Below are positions 27,801 to 36,265 of a stretch of DNA of 64,000 nucleotides, one piece after another (the first letter of the stretch is position 1; each line of letters opens with the position of its first letter). Where the stretch lies: the NCBI RefSeq assembly GCF_001044235.1, contig NZ_JYNL01000048.1, positions 62,001 through 126,000 on the forward strand, in the 5' to 3' direction. The translations under genes and the position numbers were made by a program. The notes under the pieces were generated by a model. It saw nothing but the letters and a program-made list of their open reading frames with translations, was not told where the DNA came from and did no database searches. This stretch comes from Mycolicibacterium chlorophenolicum (GTDB lineage: Bacteria > Actinomycetota > Actinomycetes > Mycobacteriales > Mycobacteriaceae).

Positions 27801-30800
27801 CGTGGCGGGCGGTATCGGTGGGCGTATAGGTGTAATCCCATGTGCCGTCGGCATTGTCGACGACCTCGACGCTGCCCTTGGCCGGATCGGTGTTGGTGAC
27901 GGTCAGCGGGTCGCCTTCGGGGTCGCGCGCGCTGAGCGTCACGGTGACGACGCCGGCCGAGTTCGGGGCGCTGACCGTCGTGCTGGCGGTCGGTGCGGAG
28001 GCGACCAGGGAGATCACCGTTGTACTGCCGCGTCCGTTGACGACGTTGTCGAGGTACGCGGTGCCGGTGGGGCTCATCGCCAGGCCGAACGCATTGCTGC
28101 CGACGGGAACCGTCTCGATCACGGTGTTGGTGGCGGTGTCGATCATCGACACGGTGTTGCTGCCGGTGTTGGCGACGTAGGCCAGTGTGCCGTCGGCGCT
28201 GAACACGATCGTGGACGGGCTGCTGCCGACCGGCACGGTACGGATCACGGTGTTGGTGGCGGTGTCGATCACCGCCACGGAGTTGGTGGTGGCGCTGCTG
28301 ACGTAGGCGCGGGTGCCGTCGGGGCTGACAGCCACGGAGCCTGCGTTGGGGGCGACGACGATGGTGGTGATGACGGTGTTGTGGGCGGTGTCGATGACCG
28401 TCACCGAGTTTCTGCTGCCGGTGTTGGCGACATAGAGGCGGCCGCCGTCCGGGCTGACCGCCACCCCGGCGGGATTGCCGTTGAGTGTGATCGTGGTGGC
28501 GACGGTGTTGGTGTCGGTGTCGATCACCGACACCGAGGGGGTCCCTCCGTCGCTGGCGTAGTTGGTGACGTAGGCGACGTTCCCGCTGGGGTCGACCACG
28601 ACTGCGGCCGGATTACGGCCGACGACAATGGTCTTGACGACGGTGTTGGTCGCGGTGTCGATCACCGCCACGGTGTTTCGCGCGGTCCCGCCGGCCCATT
28701 GGGTGACGTAGGCGGTGGCACCGTCGGGGGTGAGAGCGACCGTGCTGGGATTGCCGCTGACATAGATGGTTTTGATCGTGGTGTTGGTGGCGGTGTCGAT
28801 CACTGACACGGTGTTGGCGCCGGCATCCGTGACGTAGGCGCGCGTACCGTCGGGGCTGACTGCGACTCCCCGCGGATCGGTGCCGACGGTGATGATTGCG
28901 GTGACGGCCGGATCGGCGGGCGCGATGGGAACCCCAACAGCGACTTGTGTATTGGCGCCGGCCGCGTCGGTGACGGTCACGGTGAACGCGTCTGTATCGG
29001 CGCTGGGCGTGTTGCCCGCGTTGAGGCGGGCCGCCGCCGTGGGGGTGTAGCTGTAGGTGCCGTCCGGATTGACTGACAAGGTGCCCCGCGCAGGCCTCGT
29101 GGTTGTCACGCTGATCGGGTCGCCATCGGGATCGCTCGCGGTCAGGCTCACGGTGACACTACCGGTCGATCCGTTCGGAGCGCCCACGGTGGCCTCGACC
29201 ACCGGTGCGTCGTTGACTGGCGTGATGGTGACCGCGACGGTGGCAGTGCCTTCGGCGCCTTGGGTATCAGAGGCGGTGTACGTGAAGGAGTCTTCTCCGT
29301 TGAAGTCGGGGGTGGGGGTGTAGGTGAACGAGCCGTCGGGGTTGACGACCACGGCGCCGTGTGCCGGCTGGGTGAAGGCGGTGACGGTGAGCGGCTCGTT
29401 CTCGACGTCGGTGTCGTTGGCCAGGACGCCGGGGGCGGGAACGATGACCGGGGTGTCTTCGGCTGTCGAGTAGCTGTCGTCGGCGGTGCGGGGCGCGTCG
29501 TTGACGGGGTTCACGGTGATCGTGACGGTGGCGGGACTGCTGCTGTCGGTCCCGTCGGTGACGTAATAGGTGAAGCTGTCTTCCCCGTGGTAATCGGCGG
29601 CCGGTGTGTAGGTGAACGAGCGGTCGGCGTAAACCACGACGCCGCCGTGCGCGGCCGGCGTCCAGTCAGCCACGATCAGGGAGGCGCCCTCGACATCGGT
29701 GTCATTGGTGAGCAGGCCCGGTGCGGGAATGGTGAGTGGGGTGTCCTCGTCGGTGGTGTAGGTGTCGCTGTGGGCGACGGGGGCGTCGTTGACCGGGGTC
29801 ACGGTGACTGTGACGGTGGCGGGAGTGCTGCTCCGGACGCCGTCGGATGCGGTGTAGGTGAAAGAGTCCGCGCCGGACCAGTTTTCGGTCGGTGTGTAGG
29901 TGAACGAGCCGTCCGTGTCGATGCTCAGGGTGCCGTGGGCCGGGTCGGTGTGCGATGCCACGGTGAGGGTGGCGGCCTCGACGTCGGTGTCGTTGGCCAG
30001 GACGTTGCCCGAGACGGGGGTGTCCTCGTCGGTGGTGTAGGTGTCGTCGGTCGCGGTGGGGGCGTCGTTGACCGGGGTGACGGCGATCGAGACCGTGGCG
30101 GTGTTACTGGTCAGCGCTCCGTCGGTGGCGGTGTAGGTGAAAGCGTCGGTGCCGGACCAGTTTTGGCTGGGGGTGTAGGTGAACGAGCCGTCGTTCGCGA
30201 TGCTCAGCGTGCCGTGGGCCGGGTCGGTGTGCGACGCGACGGTGAGGGTGGGGTTGTCGACGTCGATGTCGTTGGCCAGCACGTTGCCCGACACCGCGGT
30301 GTCCTCCGACGTGGTGACCGTGTCGTCCACCGCGACCGGGGCGTCGTTGACCGGGGTGACGGTGATGGAGACGGCGCCGATGCCGGCTCCCCCGTGACCG
30401 TCGGTGGCGACGTAGGTGAAGCTGTCGTCGCCGGTGTATTCGGCGGCCGGGGTGTAGGTGAACGATCCGTCGGTGTCGATGGCGACGGTGCCGTGTGTCG
30501 GAGGCGTGTGCAGCGCTGCGGCCAGGGAGTCATGGTCGGCGTCGGTGTCGTTGGTCAGCACATTGCCCGAGACGGGGGAATCTTCTGCGGTGGTATAGGT
30601 GTCGCCGATCGCCACCGGCGCAGCATTGGACGGGGCGAGCTCCACCGAGACGGTCTCGGTGTCGACGCCGTGGTGCGCGTCGTGGGCTTCGACGGTGAAT
30701 TGGTCGTAATCCTGGCCCGGGGTCGCTGCGGCGGCATGGCGGGCTTGGTCGGTGGGCGTGTAGAGGTAGCCGCTCGACGTTCGCGTCAGCTGGCCGTAGG

Positions 30801-32682
30801 CGGGGTCGTGGATGACGAGGTAGGTCACCGGATCGGTGTCTGGGTCGTTGACGGTGACGAGCACGTCGACGCTGCCGTCGCTGTTGGGGTCGGACACGGT
30901 CAGGGTCATGGCCGGGGCCACGTTGGTCGGGTCGATCGTCACGCTGACCGGGACAGTGATCACCCCGCCGTGGCTGTCGTCGACGGTGACGGCGAAGTCG
31001 TCCGCGAGTTGGTCGGGCGTGGCGTTCTCGGCGGATGCCTCGTGGCGCGCAATCGGTGTCGGGGTGTAGGTGAAGGTGCCCGTGCCGGCATCGAGCACCA
31101 CGCTGCCGTCGGCGGGGCCGCCGGTGACTGTGTAGCGCAGCGTGTTCTGGTCGGGGTCGGTGACGCGCAGGATGCCGGGGACGGCGCCCGTGGTGTGGTC
31201 GACGGCCCCGAGCGTAAAGGCGGGGACGGCGGCTATCGGGGCGGCGTTGACGGTGACGGTGACGGTGGTGGACACGTCGTGGCCGTCGTCGCCGAGCCAA
31301 CCGAAGGTGATGGCGTTGAGGAATCCCGACATTCCGTGCATGTGCGGGTAGGTGCCGGCGTCGGTTGCCGTGACGGTGAAGGTGTCGGAGCCGCCGGTTC
31401 TGTACAGGGTGGTGGGGGCTGTGTAGGTGAACGTGCCGTCGGGGCGCACGACCACAGTGCCGCCGTTCACGGGGGCGGACGCGGTGAAGTTCACCGGGTC
31501 GCCGTCGGCGTCGGTCACGACGAGCCGGCCGCTGATGGTGTCGTCGACCTGCGTCGTCTGCGTGGGATCCAGGGCCAGGGTGGGGGTGGAGTTGAAGAAG
31601 CTGCGCCGGATCCAGGCGAACAACCCCCACACCACCGGCGCCTGGGCGGCTTCGGCGGCGGCTGGGGTGGTCGCCGACGGGTTCAGCGGAGCCAGCACCG
31701 TCTCGACGAAGCGGCTGACGATGCCGACGGGCGCGGGAGCGGCCGGCGTGGTGGCGGTGATCGCATCTCGGGGTGTCAGGGGAGTGCCGAGTGGTTCGGC
31801 AGGCTCCGCGGTCAGTTTCTCCGGAGCCTGCATTGAGGGGCTCGGTGCCGTCGTGAGGCCGTTCGTCGTGGTCTCCTCGACCTCGGGCGCCTCGGAGCTG
31901 ATCTCGTGGCGCGTTGCCGGCCGCGGCTCGCCCCGGTCGGGCACGACGACCTGGGGCGGGGTGTTCTCGACCGGCAGTGCGGTCTGCGTTTCTGCCGTCG
32001 GGGCACCGCCGTCCACCACGGGCGCAGGCACGGCGTCGATCGGCGCGGTGGCCTCGGTGCTCTCAGGGTTTGCGACGGGCGATTCGGACTGCTCGTCCAC
32101 CTCGGGGGTGGATTCTGGTGACGTGGGCGGGGCAACGTCGGTCTCGGCATCGGCGATGTCGGTCTCCGGCTCCGTCTCGGACGTTTCGGCGTCGGCCGCG
32201 GATTCGGACGTTTCGGAGGTCGTGTCGTCCGCGCTACCCGACGGCGTCGTCTCGTCAGACGCGAAGCGATCCGGCGACGTGGCCCCCGTGTCCGTGGCCG
32301 TCGTCGACGTGGAGGTCGACGAGTCCGAGTCGGCGGGTTCCGCCGAGGCGATCGCCGGCTGCTGACCAGCCAGTGCCGCGCCGACGCCCAGAGCGGCCGC
32401 CAGTACGCCGATCCGGCCGATGTAGCGGGCGTACTCCAGGGCGTGGTGTTCGTTCGACGTCGCTGGTGGCTGATGCTCGGTGGGCGACCCGCTCGGAGCC
32501 CAACCGCCGCTGCGTCCCGCGCCGCCTCGCACCCGCGGATGCGCAGCCGGCATCAATCCCGGCATCGCGAACACCAGATGGCCGGGTTCGGCATGGACCA
32601 GCTCCCACTTCAGGCGCGGCAGCGTCGCGGCCTTCTTCTCCCCGGCGATTCGGGGACGCAGGATCTCTGGGGTGGATGTCAT
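21814..32682 (-). CDS. Giant exported repeat protein: 17 cadherin-like modules and five 7-bladed YVTN beta-propellers
   Basis: Protein of 3,622 residues. Residues 1-90 are a long polar leader; 91-106 are a hydrophobic core (IGVLAAALGVGAALAG) followed by IASA-EP, a signal-peptidase-like site after residue 114. About 115-350 is an acidic Ser/Thr/Pro/Glu linker. About 365-1255 holds nine Ig/cadherin-like modules, several with NDAP...DEDTPVSGNVLANDTD. Then come propeller 1 (about 1260-1560), three modules, propeller 2 (1877-2188), two modules, propeller 3 (2400-2706), two modules, propeller 4 (2922-3214), one module, and propeller 5 (3322-3622). Each propeller has exactly seven blades of the form VGxxPxGVAVSPDGTRAYV...TVSVIDTATN and ends near VISLV. 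The chain stops right after the last blade; no LPXTG or membrane anchor is seen. ATG 32682 is preferred over GTG 32688 because AGGAG is 5 bases before it. Adhesion or envelope scaffold is likely but inferred. Confidence 0.9.
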   Translation of the reverse strand: MTSTPEILRPRIAGEKKAATLPRLKWELVHAEPGHLVFAMPGLMPAAHPRVRGGAGRSGGWAPSGSPTEHQPPATSNEHHALEYARYIGRIGVLAAALGVGAALAGQQPAIASAEPADSDSSTSTSTTATDTGATSPDRFASDETTPSGSADDTTSETSESAADAETSETEPETDIADAETDVAPPTSPESTPEVDEQSESPVANPESTEATAPIDAVPAPVVDGGAPTAETQTALPVENTPPQVVVPDRGEPRPATRHEISSEAPEVEETTTNGLTTAPSPSMQAPEKLTAEPAEPLGTPLTPRDAITATTPAAPAPVGIVSRFVETVLAPLNPSATTPAAAEAAQAPVVWGLFAWIRRSFFNSTPTLALDPTQTTQVDDTISGRLVVTDADGDPVNFTASAPVNGGTVVVRPDGTFTYTAPTTLYRTGGSDTFTVTATDAGTYPHMHGMSGFLNAITFGWLGDDGHDVSTTVTVTVNAAPIAAVPAFTLGAVDHTTGAVPGILRVTDPDQNTLRYTVTGGPADGSVVLDAGTGTFTYTPTPIARHEASAENATPDQLADDFAVTVDDSHGGVITVPVSVTIDPTNVAPAMTLTVSDPNSDGSVDVLVTVNDPDTDPVTYLVIHDPAYGQLTRTSSGYLYTPTDQARHAAAATPGQDYDQFTVEAHDAHHGVDTETVSVELAPSNAAPVAIGDTYTTAEDSPVSGNVLTNDTDADHDSLAAALHTPPTHGTVAIDTDGSFTYTPAAEYTGDDSFTYVATDGHGGAGIGAVSITVTPVNDAPVAVDDTVTTSEDTAVSGNVLANDIDVDNPTLTVASHTDPAHGTLSIANDGSFTYTPSQNWSGTDAFTYTATDGALTSNTATVSIAVTPVNDAPTATDDTYTTDEDTPVSGNVLANDTDVEAATLTVASHTDPAHGTLSIDTDGSFTYTPTENWSGADSFTYTASDGVRSSTPATVTVTVTPVNDAPVAHSDTYTTDEDTPLTIPAPGLLTNDTDVEGASLIVADWTPAAHGGVVVYADRSFTYTPAADYHGEDSFTYYVTDGTDSSSPATVTITVNPVNDAPRTADDSYSTAEDTPVIVPAPGVLANDTDVENEPLTVTAFTQPAHGAVVVNPDGSFTYTPTPDFNGEDSFTYTASDTQGAEGTATVAVTITPVNDAPVVEATVGAPNGSTGSVTVSLTASDPDGDPISVTTTRPARGTLSVNPDGTYSYTPTAAARLNAGNTPSADTDAFTVTVTDAAGANTQVAVGVPIAPADPAVTAIITVGTDPRGVAVSPDGTRAYVTDAGANTVSVIDTATNTTIKTIYVSGNPSTVALTPDGATAYVTQWAGGTARNTVAVIDTATNTVVKTIVVGRNPAAVVVDPSGNVAYVTNYASDGGTPSVSVIDTDTNTVATTITLNGNPAGVAVSPDGGRLYVANTGSRNSVTVIDTAHNTVITTIVVAPNAGSVAVSPDGTRAYVSSATTNSVAVIDTATNTVIRTVPVGSSPSTIVFSADGTLAYVANTGSNTVSMIDTATNTVIETVPVGSNAFGLAMSPTGTAYLDNVVNGRGSTTVISLVASAPTASTTVSAPNSAGVVTVTLSARDPEGDPLTVTNTDPAKGSVEVVDNADGTWDYTYTPTDTARHESAVVGAPPAAKQDTFTITVTDALGGAAVLPVLVAISPLNIAPVGGRSNSSDPDPSTGKVTGTVTGVTDADGDSLTYTGPGTSAKGGTVTVQSGGSFTYVPTDEARHAAAAENASSADRSDSFTVTASDGHGGSVNVEVTVTVAPANAAPTATVGTLITDHVSGIVTGTIAAADTDDDELTYTVTGFAVGGAVTVNPDGTFNYDPSDAARLHAGLTPDTETDSFTVTVNDGHGGTTPITVGNVPVSPVVATVTATISVANDPNFVAFTPDGNYAYTANYQGGTVSVIDTNPTHLTYNTVVATIPVGQSVGAQVAISPDGSRAYVANFNSNTVSVIDTATNALVDTNPTMAGTQSISVGTHPYGVAVSPDGSLAYIANNASGTVSVIDTDTNTVAATIPVGANPYGVAVADTPVGTRAYVANNASGTVSVIDTAANTVINTIPVGTSPFGVAVSPDGASAYVTSLSGGTLSVIDTATNTITATIPVGGSPFGVAVSPDGSLAYVTNNGSGTVSVIDTATNTVIQSIPANSYPFGVAVSPDGGRLCVAYNNARNTVRVISLVPSQNSAPVAGVPGYTVTGTNPTTGAVTGNLHVTDPDHDTLSYIAPVTTAKGGAVIVAASGSFIYTPTPEARHAASADSAGAGDRQDSFSVTVKDGRGGTVAVPVTVTISPTNEEPTSAPIVGPVNSTTGVVNGSLNAGDLDNDTLTYTVTGAPMRGAVAITPGGTFSYDPTDAARLQAGLTPEADTDSFTVTITDAHGGSTDVTVAGVPVTPAEATVTATVPLPGGSAPIGIAVTPDGTRAYVANYGAGVSPSVLSVIDTETNTPVATVDVRDPASAVAVSPDGRLLYATIAWGGSRVAVIDIDTTSDTYNTVIATIPVASDSWGLAFSPDGSRAYVTNMGSNSMTIIDTRTNTVIQTVPVGGAGSQPMGVSISPDGTRAYVANSNKGSVSIIDTSSNTLVDTVSVGSSPTHVTFGRDGTLAYVTNTGSNTVSVITSATNTVLSTLYVGDAPGGIAVSPDGSLAYVTNNGSGTVSVIDTATNTVIGTLQGLNAPRAVAVSPDGTSYAPGGDSVSVISLVTVNSAPEAADPAYTIAGVNPTTAQVGGTLNVTDPDNDVLSYSAPATTGKGGTVMVMPNGFFTYTPTAAIRHAAADENVSAADKNDTFTVTVSDGRGGTTTVPVTVAISPANTAPAPTSPPTVGNPTPSGIVSGSLKVADADSDPLTYSVTGAPARGLVTVDRNTGIYTYTPFDAARLHADTTPGPDTDTFTVTVADGHGGSTQVTVTSVPVSAAEVTLEATVAVGPQPAGVAVSPNGTRTYIADNGSNAVSIVDTATNTALKSVLVGSNPYGVAVSPDGALLYVTNQGSNSLSVINTATNTVADTITVGTSPRGVVISPDGAHAYVANQGSNSLSVINTATRTIDSTITSIGAMPWGVAVSPDGSRVYVANRASGSVSVIDTATNTTIKTIGTGGNAYAVAVSPSGSRAYVTNSIGNTVAIIDTTANAVVGNITVGSQPYGVAFSPDGSLVYVANRGSSSVSVIDTAAGTVVATVSAITGPYGIAAGPDGTAYVTNNSSNAVSVISLNAAPVATTTVGTADPATGEVHVTVSASDPEGAPLSVTNPAPSRGHVDVVDNGNGTWTYTYTPTDGARVLAGLTPETETDTFTVTVTDASGVTTAVPVAPIPIAPATPALTATVSVMGAPNQVVVSSDGTRAYVSNSGSSSVSVIDTTTDTRISTIATGSSPHGLALSPNGTRLYVASQGNDTVSVIDTVSNTVVTNVAVTGTPYGVTVSPDGTRAYVTRINASSIAVIDTSTNTLVTYISVSGAYPIAVTVSPDGSRAYVANEGSNTVSVINTATNAEIKVISVGVGPRAVAVTPDGTRVYVANDAHGGANGTVSVIDTATNAVTATIPISGSLRGVAIAPDGSLAYATSSTGTVSFIDLDATSPTYNTVIASVPVGNPDGVVVGPDGDAYVANWASNKVTTISLVPVA
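24680..24741. repeat. 62-bp exact direct repeat, copy 1 (propeller 3, blade 6)
   Basis: This stretch is identical over 62 bases to 26249-26310. Both encode the blade-6 segment SLAYVTNNGSGTVSVIDTAT on the minus strand. The two copies are 1,569 bases apart, exactly 523 codons. Confidence 0.85.
26249..26310. repeat. 62-bp exact direct repeat, copy 2 (propeller 2, blade 6)
   Basis: Second copy of the 62-base repeat at 24680-24741. Recombination between the two would delete one propeller plus its two linker modules in frame and leave a hybrid seven-bladed propeller. Confidence 0.85.
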
Positions 32683-32792
32683 TTTCACTCCTCGTGTGCA
32701 CAGCCCAACCGACGCGCGCCACCGACGTACCGAGGTCCGTCGTCTACGCGTGTCGTTACTTCGCAGTCAACGGCGATACCCCACGGGGTAGT

Positions 32793-32808
32793 AGGGTCCT
32801 TGGACCCT
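32793..32808. promoter_or_regulatory. 16-bp palindrome upstream of the giant gene (DosR-box-like)
   Basis: AGGGTCCTTGGACCCT is a perfect palindrome, 110 bases before the giant gene start. Next to it, 32777-32790 is a second palindrome, TACCCC-AC-GGGGTA. The 16-mer fits AGGGWCCWWSGWCCCT, shared with 33415-33430. It resembles a response-regulator box of the DosR/NarL kind but carries GGGTC rather than the canonical GGGAC half-site. Confidence 0.45.
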
Positions 32809-33069
32809 TGGTTGCCAGAGTCGACGGTCCTTTCGCGTAAATGCGCTGATCTCCTAGGCCGTCGGATCGAATCAGACTGCGCAAGTAACTATTTGGAGAG
32901 GAGTTGTTTCCGGCACCGGATGCGGCGTTGTGGGTTCCGACGTGGCTGGCGAGCCCATCGGAGGGCGTGCGGGCAGGGATCGGAGGTGAGCGGGGACGAC
33001 GCGCGCATGTGAGCCGCGGTTCTCGGCGCAAGAGGGATCCGCCGACGGACCGGAGTGTCGAAGGGCCGT
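32809..33069. other. Intergenic DNA without a recognised gene
   Basis: First third of an approximately 0.9-kb gap between the giant gene and secA. Short open frames exist on both strands but none has a ribosome site, family motif or convincing composition. No hairpin terminator or tRNA was seen. The rest of the gap holds the degraded 61-codon gene and the palindromes listed separately. Confidence 0.5.
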
Positions 33070-33255
33070 TCAGTCCGGCGAGATCGGCGGTTGCGGAGCC
33101 TTGTCGGCCTTTGCCGACACCACGAGCGCATACGCCTACGCGAGGTGGAGGATGCCGTCGGTGGACTGGCTCTCCGGCGCGGCGCTCACGACGGCTCTCA
33201 GGAGTGCCGCCGCGGCCTGTTCGACCAGGTCGGCCAGCTCGCGGCGGTCAGCCAT
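33070..33255 (-). pseudogene. Amber-interrupted duplicate of the 61-residue protein at 41487-41672
   Basis: From ATG 33255, supported by GAGGA six bases upstream, the frame reads MADRRELADLVEQAAAALL and on to STDGILHLA. A TAG follows at 33138-33136, then AYALVVSAKADKAPQPPISP and a TGA at 33072-33070. Total length is 61 codons plus stop, exactly the length of the intact paralogue, which has Gln (CAG) where this copy has TAG. A single C-to-T change explains the break. The shortened product would be 39 residues. Otherwise the two copies agree over most positions. Read-through is possible but unlikely. Confidence 0.78.
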
Positions 33256-33326
33256 GTCGTGTCCTCGTGTTCTTCGAGTGGTCAGGTGGTTGCGCCTGAG
33301 AATCCGCTCGTCGCGCGCTGCCGGCT

Positions 33327-33342
33327 AGGGTCTTTGGGCTCC
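33327..33342. promoter_or_regulatory. Degenerate box AGGGTCTTTGGGCTCC
   Basis: This box lies 72 bases before the start of the degraded 61-codon gene and 246 bases before secA. It shares CTAGxGTCTTTGGGC (14 of 15 bases) with 42060-42074, which lies in a matching position beside the intact copy of the duplicated region. Its left half fits the 16-bp palindromes at 32793 and 33415. Confidence 0.35.
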
Positions 33343-33414
33343 AGGCCCGTTGCTCGGCGCCGGTTCGACGCGCGTCAGACGCCACGCCGCAACGTCGCGG
33401 CCCGCCGTGACGGT

Positions 33415-33430
33415 AGGGACCAACGTCCCT
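33415..33430. promoter_or_regulatory. 16-bp palindrome upstream of secA (DosR-box-like, core GGGAC-N4-GTCCC)
   Basis: AGGGACCAACGTCCCT has perfect 6-base arms. Its core GGGAC-N4-GTCCC matches the invariant positions of the mycobacterial DosR/DevR box (TTSGGGACTWWAGTCCCSAA). It sits 158 bases before the secA start at 33589. Regulator identity is inference. Confidence 0.5.
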
Positions 33431-33437
33431 CACCGGC

Positions 33438-33588
33438 GTGGCTTTGGTCAATCCGGGCCGCATCCTCAATGCCATTCAGACGGACACTCCCCACTGGCAG
33501 GCTGTTGTGGTGAACATGCGGGGCGACGGCACGCGCGGCGCCTCTGCGGCGGTGCGCCGAGTTGTCGCGCGGATCCAGGGCGTCACAG

Positions 33589-33599
<11 letters not shown>
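33438..33599 (+). CDS. Possible 53-residue ORF overlapping the secA start
   Basis: From GTG 33438 the frame reads MALVNPGRILNAIQTDTPHW and ends at TGA 33597-33599, overlapping the first codons of secA. Third positions are GC-rich, as in genes here, but there is no good ribosome site and no family was recognised. It could be a leader peptide, a remnant of a gene end, or chance. Confidence 0.2.
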
Positions 33600-36093
<2,494 letters not shown>

Positions 36094-36265
36094 GCCGTCC
36101 GTGCGGCACGCGGCGATGAGCCAGTGACCCTGAGGCGCTGGGGCGGCAAGGCCAAACGGCTGACACGGCGCGCCGGTGGTGTCACGCTACTGACGTGGAC
36201 GCAAACGCGGGCGGCCACAGCGCTGTGAATGCGCTGACGCCGTCCTGTAAGCGTGCGGCACGCAG

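Noticed and set aside
21817..28905. Regularly spaced repeats suggesting a CRISPR array or satellite DNA
   Set aside because: The periodicity is about 130 bases, stays in frame, and translates into beta-propeller blades; there are no short identical repeats with unique spacers.
29260..31836. 858-codon open frame on the plus strand full of Gly/Val/Asp
   Set aside because: It is the antisense shadow of the cadherin-like repeat region of the giant minus-strand gene; it has no ribosome site and no family motif.
33326..33331. TAGGGT as a -10 box for secA
   Set aside because: It is more than 250 bases from the start with no -35 at the right distance; the stretch is better explained as part of a repeated box also seen at 42061.
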